A DNA stretch of 64,000 nt from Dyadobacter koreensis (GCF_900108855.1 NZ_FNXY01000005.1:391061-455060), one strand, 5' to 3'. Counted from the first letter of the stretch, positions 12,715 to 21,935 are shown. Numbers and translations are program-made. The notes: generated by a model from the letters alone, not told the origin.

Positions 12715-13653
12715 TCAGTTCAACGCATTTGCAATATGCAGATATGCTTTTGATTTGACTTGTTTATATGCCCATCCAAGCATGTTCTTAATTGCCAGCG
12801 GCGAAGAAATACCATGGGCAATCATTACATTACCATTTACTCCGATAATTGAACTTCCGCCGATGGATTCATAATTTGTCTGATCGATGAAATCATCCTG
12901 AATCCCTTTTTGTTTGGCAATTTCGTAAAACGACTCTCCTAATTTAAATAATACATTTCCTGTGAAACCGTCTGTAACGATCACATCTGCCTTGTTAGTG
13001 AAGAGATCTTTCCCTTCAATATTTCCAATAAAATTGATTTTTTTATTATCCTTAAGCAGCGGATAGGTCGCCTGAGCAGTCAATGAACCCTTCTGTTCTT
13101 CTTCTCCAATATTCATTAATGCTACACGAGGACGTTCAATCTGGAATGTGTGTTGAACAAATAAAGAGCCGATTTCGCCAAACTGCGCCAGAACTTCCGG
13201 TTTGCAGTCTGCATTGGCACCAATATCCACCATGATGGCGTATCCGCCTCCAACCTGAGGTACATAACCTGCAATAGCTGGTCTTAAAACTCCCTCGATA
13301 GCTTTTATGCTAAAAAGAGCACCTACGTGCATTGCGCCAGTGTTCCCTGCGCTGCAAAAGATGTCAATTTCTTTTTCTTTCAGAAGCTTAAATCCAATTC
13401 CTATACTTGAGTTGGGCTTTTGAGAAAGAGCTTTTGTAGGGTGCTCACCCATCTCAATAACATCTTCAGCATGAATGATGTCAACGACTGACGATGAGAA
13501 ATTATTCTGGCGAAAAATCTCCAAAATAGCATCTTCCCGGCCAATTAACACGATTCGGGCATCCGATGGCAGTTCGGAAGTGGCTTGCATAACCCCTTCA
13601 ACTATTGCTTGTGGAGCTAAATCTCCCCCCATAGCATCTACCGCAATTTTCAT
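12715..13653 (-). CDS. plsX: Phosphate acyltransferase PlsX
   Basis: PlsX (312 residues) makes acyl-phosphate from acyl-ACP for phospholipid synthesis. It begins with the diagnostic IAVDAMGGDLAP, and has SIGIGFKLLKEKEIDIFCSAGNTGA and the conserved VTDGFTGNVLFKLGE block. It is a peripheral membrane enzyme without a signal peptide. Between rpmF and plsX lies a strong terminator-like hairpin (13721-13764). The plsX-fabH-efp-acc genes may therefore depend on read-through or on a promoter in the 65 bp between that hairpin and plsX. Confidence 0.97.
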   Translation of the reverse strand: MKIAVDAMGGDLAPQAIVEGVMQATSELPSDARIVLIGREDAILEIFRQNNFSSSVVDIIHAEDVIEMGEHPTKALSQKPNSSIGIGFKLLKEKEIDIFCSAGNTGAMHVGALFSIKAIEGVLRPAIAGYVPQVGGGYAIMVDIGANADCKPEVLAQFGEIGSLFVQHTFQIERPRVALMNIGEEEQKGSLTAQATYPLLKDNKKINFIGNIEGKDLFTNKADVIVTDGFTGNVLFKLGESFYEIAKQKGIQDDFIDQTNYESIGGSSIIGVNGNVMIAHGISSPLAIKNMLGWAYKQVKSKAYLHIANALN

Positions 13654-13720
13654 TTACACGCTGTTATTTTGTACTAAAAGTTAGAAATCGAAGGTGTAAA
13701 TTTAGCAGTTGTGCCTTAGT

Positions 13721-13764
13721 AAAAAAGAATTTCGCAACAACTTTTATACGGCTGTTGCGAAATT
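13721..13764 (-). terminator. Terminator or attenuator after rpmF
   Basis: Perfect 12-bp arms AATTTCGCAACA/TGTTGCGAAATT surround a 13-nt loop. On the minus strand they are followed by TTCTTTTTT, 20 bp past the rpmF stop. Confidence 0.8.
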
Positions 13765-13784
13765 GGCATTCTTATCATCAAAAA

Positions 13785-13979
13785 TTAAACCGTTTTGGCA
13801 TAATTTTCAACAACAACTTTGCCTCTATAAACTAGATTTCCTTCGTGTACGTGCGCACGGTGGAACTGATGAATTTCCCCTGTTGAAGAATCAACTGACA
13901 ATTGCTTGCCTGTCAGGAAGTCATGTGCTCTGCGTGTATCGCGACGGGTTTTGGAAATTTTCCGCTTAGGATGTGCCAT
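13785..13979 (-). CDS. rpmF: Ribosomal protein bL32, zinc-independent form
   Basis: The N-terminus [21 protein letters not shown] is diagnostic for L32 (64 residues). The family's zinc ribbon normally has four Cys, but here the sequence has none: the two knuckles are replaced by [13 protein letters not shown] and [11 protein letters not shown]. This is the zinc-free type. The gene lies 61 bp downstream of yceD, the nearly universal yceD-rpmF pairing. Confidence 0.96.
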   Translation of the reverse strand: MAHPKRKISKTRRDTRRAHDFLTGKQLSVDSSTGEIHQFHRAHVHEGNLVYRGKVVVENYAKTV

Positions 13980-14040
13980 GATGCTTTATGTTCTGTATGT
14001 TAATATTCGGTTTGAAAAACTTTTATATCGCAGCCCGGAA

Positions 14041-14616
14041 TTAATCCTGGTTGCCTTTTAATTTTTTTAATGCTTCCCAACGTGGGTCAATTTTTTCTTC
14101 AGATTCGTCGCCTTCTTCACTTTCGTCCTCTTCTTCTGAAGAATAGACAAGAATTACTTCGTCGTCGTCCAAATCATCATCATCGAATTCTTCGTCACGA
14201 AGACTAGGATGTAATTTTTTTACAGGCAGCGAAAGTGCGATGAATTCGAAAATATATTTCGCAACATTGATACGGTTCGTATTTCTGTTTATAATTTCAA
14301 TCTCGTCGGTCAGTTCTTCATTGCGATCTCCGAATTTTAAAATGATTCGTTCATCCGAATCAATCGGCTCTTCAAACGGTTCCAAAGTCCTGTCGCAAAG
14401 TAATTCAACCGATCCTTCAGTATGAAAATGAAGCTGGATCATCGTAGCCGATTTTGTCAACACAACATGTGTTTTAAAATGACCATGTTCAATTAAATCC
14501 TGCTCTAATTCTTCGAAAAACGCGTCTCCCGACTCCATATCATAGTCATACTGTTTGTCTTCCAAACCGTAAATGTCTATGTTGTATTTACTTAGCTCTT
14601 TCACTATTTCTGTCAA
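14041..14616 (-). CDS. yceD: DUF177/YceD family protein
   Basis: The 191-residue product belongs to the DUF177 family found next to rpmF across bacteria and linked to 23S rRNA metabolism. The typical core is SVELLCDRTLEPFEEPI (about residues 68-84), where Cys and Arg are the conserved positions. The C-terminal 50 residues are very acidic, with runs of Asp and Glu. It opens the rpmF cluster. A perfect -7 box (14625-14632) ends only 8 bp before the ATG and no in-frame ATG follows before residue 27, which suggests a leaderless or nearly leaderless mRNA. Confidence 0.9.
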   Translation of the reverse strand: MTEIVKELSKYNIDIYGLEDKQYDYDMESGDAFFEELEQDLIEHGHFKTHVVLTKSATMIQLHFHTEGSVELLCDRTLEPFEEPIDSDERIILKFGDRNEELTDEIEIINRNTNRINVAKYIFEFIALSLPVKKLHPSLRDEEFDDDDLDDDEVILVYSSEEEDESEEGDESEEKIDPRWEALKKLKGNQD

Positions 14617-14624
14617 AAGGACTG

Positions 14625-14632
14625 CAAAGGTA
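14625..14632 (-). promoter_or_regulatory. -7 promoter box upstream of yceD
   Basis: The box is TACCTTTG on the minus strand, a perfect match to the Bacteroidota TAnnTTTG element. No good -33 TTTG is seen at the usual 19-21 bp. Confidence 0.55.
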
Positions 14633-14747
14633 GTGTCTTTTCGTGTTAATAAAAAAACTATCTACAATTTTTATTGATTTGAACTGAGGGATTTAACATT
14701 GAACATGCTGTTTCCCAATACAAGACGACTTTTTACTGCGTTATGAC

Positions 14748-15380
14748 CTAGATCTTGCGTGCAGGATTTCCGAAAAACGTTGTATTTGCAGGTACATTCT
14801 CTACAACCACAGATCCTGCGCCGATTCTTGCATTTTTTCCAATTTCAATACCGGCAACAATAATGGCTCCTGATCCAATAAATACGCCATCGCCGATCGT
14901 CACGCGGTCGTTGATTACAGCTCCTGCACCAACGGTAACATAGTCACCAATTTTTGCGGAAGTTTCAATAACAGAGGAAGTCTGAAATAAGGAATGGCTT
15001 CCCAATGTTGAAAGCGGTCCTACTATGACGCGAGCTCCAAATAAGTTGCCATGACCAACTGCGGCCATATCGGAAATAATTGCGCTTTCGTGAATAGCGT
15101 TAACGGGCATGCTTTTAAAACGTTCGTTTAATCCTTCCGTTAATTGTTTCCGGACAGAACGTTCGCCAACGGCAACAAATGTTTCGCATTTTTCGCCAAT
15201 AATATTGATAAAAGCTTCGTCGTCTGTCGCGCCCAAAACGCTTACATCGCCAAACTCTTTTCCATGCAATTCCTTGTTGTCGTCCAGTATACCGTAGACG
15301 AGCACATTATTTCTTCTAAAAATATCAAGTGCCTGCATTCCTAATGAACCTGCACCAAAAATTAAAACCGGATTTTCCAT
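14748..15380 (-). CDS. NeuD/PglD-type sugar O- or N-acyltransferase
   Basis: The protein has 210 residues. An N-terminal Rossmann-like PglD domain (VLIFGAGSLGMQALDIF, residues 5-21) is followed by a left-handed beta-helix of hexapeptide repeats (about 95-205), where I/V-G-x-G-A steps recur (VTVGAGAVI, VFIGSGAIIV, ARIGAGSVVV). It ends in the family signature FFGNPARKI. Members acetylate amino-sugars or sialic acids destined for glycans, using acetyl-CoA. It stands alone, with no glycan cluster around it, so the acceptor is unknown. Confidence 0.88.
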   Translation of the reverse strand: MENPVLIFGAGSLGMQALDIFRRNNVLVYGILDDNKELHGKEFGDVSVLGATDDEAFINIIGEKCETFVAVGERSVRKQLTEGLNERFKSMPVNAIHESAIISDMAAVGHGNLFGARVIVGPLSTLGSHSLFQTSSVIETSAKIGDYVTVGAGAVINDRVTIGDGVFIGSGAIIVAGIEIGKNARIGAGSVVVENVPANTTFFGNPARKI

Positions 15381-15541
15381 AATTGATTAAAATTTCATCA
15401 AGACAAACAGGGTCCGATGAAAGAGGTAATTGTATTGTTAATAAATCTGGGTGGAATTTCTTATCAGGTTCCAGGTTTTTATATCCCCAACTGATATTTC
15501 AAAACTTGCAGAATGTTGTTTTTTTTACAAAAGTACGGATT

Positions 15542-16192
15542 TTACAGGAACGTTACACGAAATACAAACGGGCTTCCGTAAGGCGACAGATTTTCCAGAT
15601 TATAAGGATCTATCTGATTGTTATAGTTAACATTATAAAGTGCCGTGAAATGTACTGCCCGGATCAGTTTTCCTCCAGTCGGCTGGCTATATGAAGCGCC
15701 AAACATCGGAGAACTTAACCAGGTTCTTTTCTGATATGACATGGGTACATTTAAAGTTTCATATTCCGCGATGATATTCACGACCGGAACAATCTGGTAC
15801 ATCAAAAAAGCACGTCCGCCGTAATTGATCGTATTATAATTGTAGTAACTTGATTTGAACCACATTAAAGTGGCACCAACGCCACCCACCAGTTTGTCGG
15901 TAATCTGGTAGCCAGCCATAGGAGAAACATTAACGTTTGTAAATGTCCCGAAGCTCAAACCAAAACTTCCTCCCAATCTTATTCTTTCCTTAAACGCAAG
16001 ATTTTTTAAGTCACTTTCAAGTTTTTGTTTTTCAACCGGTGCCTTTTTTTCAACCGGCGGCACTTCGTTTCTGATCGGCCTTTCTTTCTTCACAGTATCC
16101 GGACGGTAATATTCGTCGGTTTGGGCAAATACTACTGAATTAAATGATAGTGTGATGATAAATAAGCAGGATAGGAGGATTTTCCTTTTCAT
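15542..16192 (-). CDS. Hypothetical secreted outer-membrane beta-barrel-like protein
   Basis: The protein has 216 residues. The signal peptide is residues 1-23 (cleavage near VFAQ). A charged Lys/Glu/Pro-rich linker (25-60) leads into alternating aromatic and small residues typical of amphipathic beta strands (IRLGGSFGLSFGTF, LVGGVGATLMWF), ending in FVFRVTFL with a terminal aromatic-hydrophobic strand. It resembles small Bacteroidota outer-membrane barrels. I know no function, and it has no operon partners. Confidence 0.75.
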   Translation of the reverse strand: MKRKILLSCLFIITLSFNSVVFAQTDEYYRPDTVKKERPIRNEVPPVEKKAPVEKQKLESDLKNLAFKERIRLGGSFGLSFGTFTNVNVSPMAGYQITDKLVGGVGATLMWFKSSYYNYNTINYGGRAFLMYQIVPVVNIIAEYETLNVPMSYQKRTWLSSPMFGASYSQPTGGKLIRAVHFTALYNVNYNNQIDPYNLENLSPYGSPFVFRVTFL

Positions 16193-16302
16193 TTTTAAAT
16201 GGTTTATTTTAATATTGTTAATACTAACGCAAAATTCTTAACTTTTGGTTTATTATTGATTAAGCCCTCATCAATTCTGCCTCATTCACTGTTTGACTGC
16301 CT

Positions 16303-17775
16303 ATGCATTATCACATTTCTGTAACAGACCCTGCTTCTCATTTCTTAATAATTACCTATACAATTCCTGAAATAACGACGGATCGGATTGAAATTCAGTT
16401 GCCTGCGTGGCGCCCGGGGCGTTATGAAATTCAAAATTTCGCCAAAAATATTCAATTTATTGAAGCAATTTCAATAAGTGGTGATAAACTGCCAATACGC
16501 AAAATCACAAAGGATCGTTGGGAGATTAATACAAATAATGAAAAGGAAGTTCAGATACGCTATTCTTACTACGCAGCCATTCAAAATGCAGGGAGCAGTT
16601 ATGTCGACGAAGAGCTCTGGTATCTCAATTTTATTAATTTTTGTTTTTATACAGAAGGTCGCATCAACGACGAATATCGCATAACGCTTGCATTGCCGGA
16701 AACTTTTAAAATTGCTTCTGGCCTGGCGTCTGACGGACTAAATAAATTAATTGCCAGAGATTTTTACCAGCTGGTTGACAGTCCTCTTTTGGCTTCAGAA
16801 ACTTTACAAAAGTCAGACTATACTGTTCGCGGGGTTCAGTTTCATATCTGGATGCATGGCCGCCTGAAGCCAAACTGGAAACGGATTCAGCGTGATTTCA
16901 GAAGATTTTCGAGAGAGCAGATCGCTACAATGGGAGATTTTCCGGAAGAAGAATACCATTTCCTGAACCTGATCCTGCCACATGCGTTTTATCACGGTGT
17001 TGAACATCATAATTCTACGATGATCGTTTTAGGGCCCGATGATGAGGGAGAAGGATTGTATACTGATTTGCTGGGCGTAAGTTCGCATGAACTCTTTCAT
17101 GCGTGGAACATCATCCGGATTCGTCCAGTCGAACTTTTGCCTTACGATTTTACAAAGGAAAATTATTTTGAAACCTGTTTCGTCGCGGAAGGCTGTACTA
17201 CTTATTATGGTGATTTATTTTTGAAACGTGCAGGCGTTTTCAACGATGAAGCTTATGTGAAGGAATTACAGGTTTACATGAAACGGCATTTTGAAAACAG
17301 TGCGTCTGCGGCGCAGTCACTGGCGCAATCTTCTTTCGATCTTTGGCTGGATGGATATGAAAAAGGAATTCCGCACAGAAAGGTTTCTGTGTATCACAAA
17401 GGTGCGTTGGTTGCGATGATATTGGATTTATACTTAAGAAAAAAATCCAACCATGAGGTTTCTCTGGACACCGTTATGCAGATTCTTTGGCAGCGTTTTG
17501 GCAAACCTTTTATAGGATATACCATCGAAGATTACCAGAATATTGTGGAAGAGGTGGCTGATGAAAAACTGGATTGGTACTGGCAGGATTGTATTTTCAC
17601 CAACGAACCTCTGGAAACAAGATTGAATGAAGCACTAAGTTTTGTCGGGCTACAAATGACAACGTTTAGTAACGGAAACATTCAGCTGAATGTCCAGGAC
17701 GATTTTAAGGCGAAAATTCAACGCGACAAATGGCTTGAAACACGGCAAATATTGTCGGATGAAGAAGAGGAATAG
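16303..17775 (+). CDS. M61 family metallopeptidase, short form
   Basis: The protein has 490 residues. The N-terminal beta domain (YHISVTDPASHFLIITYTI) matches the M61 N-terminal region. The zinc motif HELFH is at residues 262-266 and the downstream EGCTTYYGDLFL supplies the third ligand Glu. M61 enzymes (glycyl aminopeptidase type) remove N-terminal Gly or Ala. Most have a signal peptide and a C-terminal PDZ domain with about 580-640 residues. This copy has neither, ends soon after the helical domain in an acidic DEEEE, and is probably cytosolic. Confidence 0.87.
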   Translation: MHYHISVTDPASHFLIITYTIPEITTDRIEIQLPAWRPGRYEIQNFAKNIQFIEAISISGDKLPIRKITKDRWEINTNNEKEVQIRYSYYAAIQNAGSSYVDEELWYLNFINFCFYTEGRINDEYRITLALPETFKIASGLASDGLNKLIARDFYQLVDSPLLASETLQKSDYTVRGVQFHIWMHGRLKPNWKRIQRDFRRFSREQIATMGDFPEEEYHFLNLILPHAFYHGVEHHNSTMIVLGPDDEGEGLYTDLLGVSSHELFHAWNIIRIRPVELLPYDFTKENYFETCFVAEGCTTYYGDLFLKRAGVFNDEAYVKELQVYMKRHFENSASAAQSLAQSSFDLWLDGYEKGIPHRKVSVYHKGALVAMILDLYLRKKSNHEVSLDTVMQILWQRFGKPFIGYTIEDYQNIVEEVADEKLDWYWQDCIFTNEPLETRLNEALSFVGLQMTTFSNGNIQLNVQDDFKAKIQRDKWLETRQILSDEEEE

Positions 17776-17891
17776 GGTTGGCAATCGGCTTTCAAATTTT
17801 TTGAATATAAACACTTATCAGTTTTAAACGTGAATTTGAGTTTATATTTAACCTGATCTTAAAGTACACTGCTGAAAGCTGACAGCCGAAG

Positions 17892-18818
17892 TCAATTTTT
17901 TAACACATCCTTCAAAGCATCCAATAAATCCGGGAACTGGTATTGAAAATCGGTTTCGTCCTGGATACGCTGATTGATGACGTAATTACTTCCCAAAACT
18001 ACATTTGCCATTTCACCGAAAGTTAGCCGGAGCGCAAATGCAGGAACATTTGGGAGCCACTGAGGTTTATCAAGAGCTTTGCAAATTAATTTGGTGAAAT
18101 ATTCATTTGTTGCAGGCGGTGTCGCAACAGCATTATATGCACCATCCCAGGATTCATTTTCCATGCATTGGATATATAGCGCACAAAGATCATCGATATG
18201 AATCCACGAAAGCCATTGTTTTCCTGAACCCAACGGTGCACCAAAGCCAAATTTTGCAGGTTGAGCCATTTTTGGTACCGCTCCGCCGTCATTGCTCAAT
18301 ACAATCCCGGTTCTCAATTTCACGGTTCTCACACCTAATGCAGCAATTTGATCTGCGGCCTTTTCCCATTCAATCGTTACCTTAGATAGGAAATCCTTTC
18401 CTGGTGGCGAGTGCTCGGTATGTTGAAGATCTCCTGTATCTTCCCCATAAAAACTGCTTCCGGATGCGGAGACGAATGATTTAGGTTTTATATTTAATTC
18501 TTTGAATTTTCTTGCAATGAGTTCTATACTGTCCGTACGGCTGCTGAATATTTCTTTTTTTCGCTCTTCCGTCCAGCGTTCATCCGCTACTCCGGCACCG
18601 GCAAGGTGAATCAGATAGTCTGTATTTTCGAGTGCACCCGCTTCGATGTAATTATTTTTCACATCCCATTCATAGACTGTAACAGAAGGAATGTTTACTT
18701 TTTTTCGGGTCAAGTACGCGACTTCATAGCCTTTTTTAAGAAGGAAAGTCGTAAGTTTTTTTCCGATCAGACCTGTACCTCCGGTAATCAAAACTTTTTG
18801 TGCCATAAATTCTTTCAT
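17892..18818 (-). CDS. TIGR01777 family (YfcH-like) NAD-dependent epimerase/dehydratase
   Basis: The protein has 308 residues. The Rossmann motif ITGGTGLIGKKL lies at about 11-22, and SASGSSFYGED replaces the usual SDR active-site region. The C-terminus carries the DUF1731 domain (about 255-305: QWLPNVPAFALRLTFGEMA). Substrates are unknown for this family. Translation may start at the second Met (18806), which leaves the usual two or three residues before the first strand. The acyltransferase gene upstream ends 38 bp before this start, so the two are likely co-transcribed. Confidence 0.88.
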   Translation of the reverse strand: MKEFMAQKVLITGGTGLIGKKLTTFLLKKGYEVAYLTRKKVNIPSVTVYEWDVKNNYIEAGALENTDYLIHLAGAGVADERWTEERKKEIFSSRTDSIELIARKFKELNIKPKSFVSASGSSFYGEDTGDLQHTEHSPPGKDFLSKVTIEWEKAADQIAALGVRTVKLRTGIVLSNDGGAVPKMAQPAKFGFGAPLGSGKQWLSWIHIDDLCALYIQCMENESWDGAYNAVATPPATNEYFTKLICKALDKPQWLPNVPAFALRLTFGEMANVVLGSNYVINQRIQDETDFQYQFPDLLDALKDVLKN

Positions 18819-18856
18819 AAGATGCTAAAAAGGAGAGGTACAAAAATGGTGCCGCA

Positions 18857-19669
18857 TTAATCAATAATTGTATTTACTTCCTTCGGCGGCTCCTGCTCGA
18901 TTGCTTTGGTGACCCGTTCAATGATGCTGTCGATGGATTCCTCCGGCAAAAAGTGCATGGGAGGCTTGAAATGAACGGTCAGCGTGGTATTTCGCTTTTT
19001 GAAACGCAGTCCTTTTTTATCAAATGCTCTTCTGAAACCATTAATGACAACAGGAATCACGATCGGTTGGTGTTCTTTAATTAAATATGCAGTTCCTTTT
19101 CTAACCGGTGCAAAAGGCTTTGTAGTGCCTTGTGGAAAACTCACTACCCAGCCATGTTTCAAGCCCATTCCTATTTTGTCCTGTGCAGAATTGTCAAGTT
19201 CGCGTTTAACATTTTCGCCGTTTGCACGCCAGGACCTGTCGATGGTTATTGCGCCGCCTATACTAAATAATTTCGGCAGAATTCCTTCTTTCATTGTTTC
19301 AGAAGCGGCTACATAATAACAGCGGGCTCTGGGTGAAAACAGATAAAATGGTGGTGAAATGGTATCTTTATATCCCCATTTGGTTGCACAGAAAATATGA
19401 TAAAATGCGATTACGTCGGCGAAGTAGGTCTGATGGTTTGACAGGAAGATAACTCCGTGATCGGGCAGATCTACAAGTTGTTCGCTGCCTGTAATTTTTA
19501 TTTTATTTACCGCCGTATAGCGATAATAGGTAAACCAGCCGATCACGAAAATGAAAAAGCGTTTAATGCTCAGGAAATTGCCGAAAGGATCTTTTTCGAA
19601 CAGTCCCAGAAAATCAAATCGTGCAAGCCACGGCGGAAGTGCACTGAATATACTTTTTTTTGAATTCAT
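18857..19669 (-). CDS. PlsC-like 1-acylglycerol-3-phosphate acyltransferase family protein
   Basis: The protein has 270 residues with a hydrophobic N-terminal segment (about 38-50). The acyltransferase block I is SNHQTYFADV, where five residues separate His and Asp instead of the canonical four. Block III is FPQGTT instead of FPEGTR. AITIDRSWR matches block II. The fold and order are clearly PlsC-like. The altered catalytic motif leaves open whether it acylates lysophosphatidate or another acceptor, such as an ornithine- or glycine-lipid precursor. Confidence 0.82.
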   Translation of the reverse strand: MNSKKSIFSALPPWLARFDFLGLFEKDPFGNFLSIKRFFIFVIGWFTYYRYTAVNKIKITGSEQLVDLPDHGVIFLSNHQTYFADVIAFYHIFCATKWGYKDTISPPFYLFSPRARCYYVAASETMKEGILPKLFSIGGAITIDRSWRANGENVKRELDNSAQDKIGMGLKHGWVVSFPQGTTKPFAPVRKGTAYLIKEHQPIVIPVVINGFRRAFDKKGLRFKKRNTTLTVHFKPPMHFLPEESIDSIIERVTKAIEQEPPKEVNTIID

Positions 19670-19865
19670 TTAGAAAGTATGGTTCAATAAAGCGGCTCAA
19701 AGTTAGTTGTCATGTTGAGTTTGGATCAACAATATTTTAAAAATTTGTTAACGAAGGTAATATATAAAGAGATTCTTTGATTTAATAAAAACTACGCCAC
19801 AAGTCAGGCGTAACCAAAACGTTATTTTCCAGTCAAATATATAATCAGAACTATTGGCATGATTC

Positions 19866-19897
19866 TTTGATTACCGATTAATACTTAGTTAATTTTG
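19866..19897 (+). promoter_or_regulatory. Bacteroidota-type promoter of the M48 gene
   Basis: TTTG (19866-19869), a 20-bp spacer and TAATTTTG (19890-19897) match the -33/-7 consensus fully. The predicted start point is near 19904, about 28 nt before the ATG. Confidence 0.75.
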
Positions 19898-19931
19898 ACC
19901 AGCTCACTAACAAAAAATACCCAAAAATAAT

Positions 19932-21389
19932 ATGACTATAAAGTATCAATCACACATACTTGCCTGCGTTTTGGCGGCTGGAGTTTTTTCTGGTTGTTCG
20001 AAAAATCCTGTAACTGGGAAAAATGAAATTATTTTCATGTCGCCTGAAAAGGAAAAGGCGCTAGGTGCAGAGTCGCATCCGTCAGTAGTCGCTTCGATGG
20101 GGTTGTACGACGATAAAAATCTTACTGCTTTTATTAACGAAAAGGGAAAGGCAATGGGAAAAATTTCTCATCGTCCTGATGTAAATTACCAGTTTTTTAT
20201 TGTTGACTCTCCGGTTGTGAATGCGTTTGCTGTTCCGGGTGGTTATGTATATTTTACGCGCGGAATCATGGCGCATTTCAATAATGAAGCAGAATTCGCA
20301 GGGGTTTTAGGACACGAGATCGGGCACATTGCAGCACGTCATTCGGCTAGTCAGCAAACGAAACAGGTATTTACCCAAGGCGTTCTGTTGGCAGGATCTG
20401 TTCTTTCTCCAACTTTCAGAAGTGTGTCAGAACAGGCTTCGCAAGGTTTGGGATTATTATTGCTAAAATACGGTCGGGATCATGAAACCCAATCTGATGA
20501 GTTGGGTGTTGAGTATTCAAGTAAAATTGGATACGACGCCAACGAAATGGCAGATTTCTTTGGGACACTGAAAAGAATCAGTGAAAAATCCGGACAAACG
20601 ATTCCAACCTTCCAGTCTACTCACCCGGATCCGGGAAACAGGCAGGTTAAGGTTAAGCAGCTTGCAACTTCCTACCAGTCATCACATCAGGCAAAATATG
20701 ATGTAAACCGTGATGTGTATCTCCGTAGAATTGAGGGTTTAATTTACGGTGTTGACCCAAAACAAGGATTTGTGGAAGGTGGTCAGTTTTATCATCCAGG
20801 CCTGAAATTCCAGTTCCCTGTCCCATCTGATTGGCAGACGGAAAATACTCCGGCTCAGTTTCAGATGGCTTCGAAAGATGGTAAAGCGATGATGCTTTTC
20901 ACAATTGCTGAAGGAAAAACGCTGGATGAAGCGGCTCAGACCATAATCAAAAATTATGGTTTGCAGGTTTCGGAGAATAACAAAACGACGATCAACGGTA
21001 ATCCTGCGATTGCGATGATTGCAAAACAGGTAGCACAGGGACAAACTGCCGCCGCTGCTAATGCTGCACAAATTGCAAGCTGGCTTATTCAGTATAACGG
21101 TTCTATTTATGTCATCCACGGAGTTGCTGCAAGTACTGACTTTGGAGCAAATTTGAATAAGTTCAAATCAGTTGCACAAGGTTTTAAATCGTTGACCGAT
21201 GCTTCTAAACTGAACAGGGAGCCGGATCGTATTCGTATCAAAACGGCTCAAAATGATGGGACGCTTAGGGATGCTTTGAAAAGTGCTAACATGCCAGACA
21301 GCAAACTGGAAGACCTTGCTATCCTCAACGGTATGGCACTGACGGATAAAGTTACCAAAGGAATGCTTTTTAAAACTCTGGGTAAATAA
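19932..21389 (+). CDS. M48 family metalloprotease lipoprotein
   Basis: The protein has 485 residues. A lipoprotein signal ends at C22 (VFSGC), so it is anchored in a membrane facing the periplasm. The zinc site is HEIGH at 128-132, and the ligand Glu is in HETQSDELGVEY. This is the BepA/LoiP-type arrangement, a family that cleans up misassembled outer-membrane proteins. After the peptidase domain (to about 235) comes a DUF4157-unrelated C-terminal region of some 220 residues that may bind substrate. It has its own promoter (19866) and terminator (21433). Confidence 0.92.
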   Translation: MTIKYQSHILACVLAAGVFSGCSKNPVTGKNEIIFMSPEKEKALGAESHPSVVASMGLYDDKNLTAFINEKGKAMGKISHRPDVNYQFFIVDSPVVNAFAVPGGYVYFTRGIMAHFNNEAEFAGVLGHEIGHIAARHSASQQTKQVFTQGVLLAGSVLSPTFRSVSEQASQGLGLLLLKYGRDHETQSDELGVEYSSKIGYDANEMADFFGTLKRISEKSGQTIPTFQSTHPDPGNRQVKVKQLATSYQSSHQAKYDVNRDVYLRRIEGLIYGVDPKQGFVEGGQFYHPGLKFQFPVPSDWQTENTPAQFQMASKDGKAMMLFTIAEGKTLDEAAQTIIKNYGLQVSENNKTTINGNPAIAMIAKQVAQGQTAAAANAAQIASWLIQYNGSIYVIHGVAASTDFGANLNKFKSVAQGFKSLTDASKLNREPDRIRIKTAQNDGTLRDALKSANMPDSKLEDLAILNGMALTDKVTKGMLFKTLGK

Positions 21390-21432
21390 TTTTCGAGACA
21401 TGTCGGCTGCGACTATGTCCTAAGACTGACAC

Positions 21433-21480
21433 AAAGACCACTTGTATTACTGAATTTTCAGTTTTGCAGGTGGTCTTTTT
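21433..21480 (+). terminator. Intrinsic terminator after the M48 gene
   Basis: The long stem AAAGACCACTTGTA/TGCAGGTGGTCTTT has two G-T pairs and holds an inner ACTGAA/TTCAGT hairpin. TTTTT follows. Confidence 0.8.
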
Positions 21481-21501
21481 GCCATTAGTCAGCCGGTAGC
21501 T

Positions 21502-21935
21502 ATGCGAAGAAAAAATGACATTTTATTGAAAAGCACTTTTGCAGAGGCTTTCTCAGATCTACTTCTTTTCTGAAACGGTGATGAGCTATTTGATCTCGAA
21601 CGCGGCTTCGAATTTATGAATAAGGAACTTGCAGAGCTTTTTCCAGATTAAGACTTTTATCCTTGATGAAAATGCTGAAATAAATAGAAAATTGGTAATG
21701 AGGTAAATATGTTACTGGAAATGAGACATCTATGGGAATTATAGAAGCCATTAAGATGATCACCATGGAGGAGGGGATTGAAAAAGGTATCGAGCGAGGT
21801 GAGCGAAGCAAAACGCACGAGATTGCCAGAAATATGTTGCTTAACACAAATTTCGATAGTTCCAAGATCGCTGTTCTTGCTAACTGTTCGGAATCATTTG
21901 TAGAGGAGATTAAGGAAGACATTCGCAAAAATTAG
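21502..21935 (+). pseudogene. Decayed Rpn/PD-(D/E)XK nuclease family transposase-like gene
   Basis: Three pieces in two frames match the beginning, middle and end of this family (about 300 residues when intact). Frame 1 of the remnant reads MRRKNDILLKSTFAEAFSDL, hits TGA at 21571, then continues in the same frame with DLERGFEFMNKELAELFPD before a TAA. After an apparent large internal deletion, LLEMRHLWEL and then, in another frame, an end with the typical EGIEKGIERGERSK block lead to the stop at 21935. The catalytic core is missing. Intact members are recombination-promoting nucleases. Confidence 0.75.
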
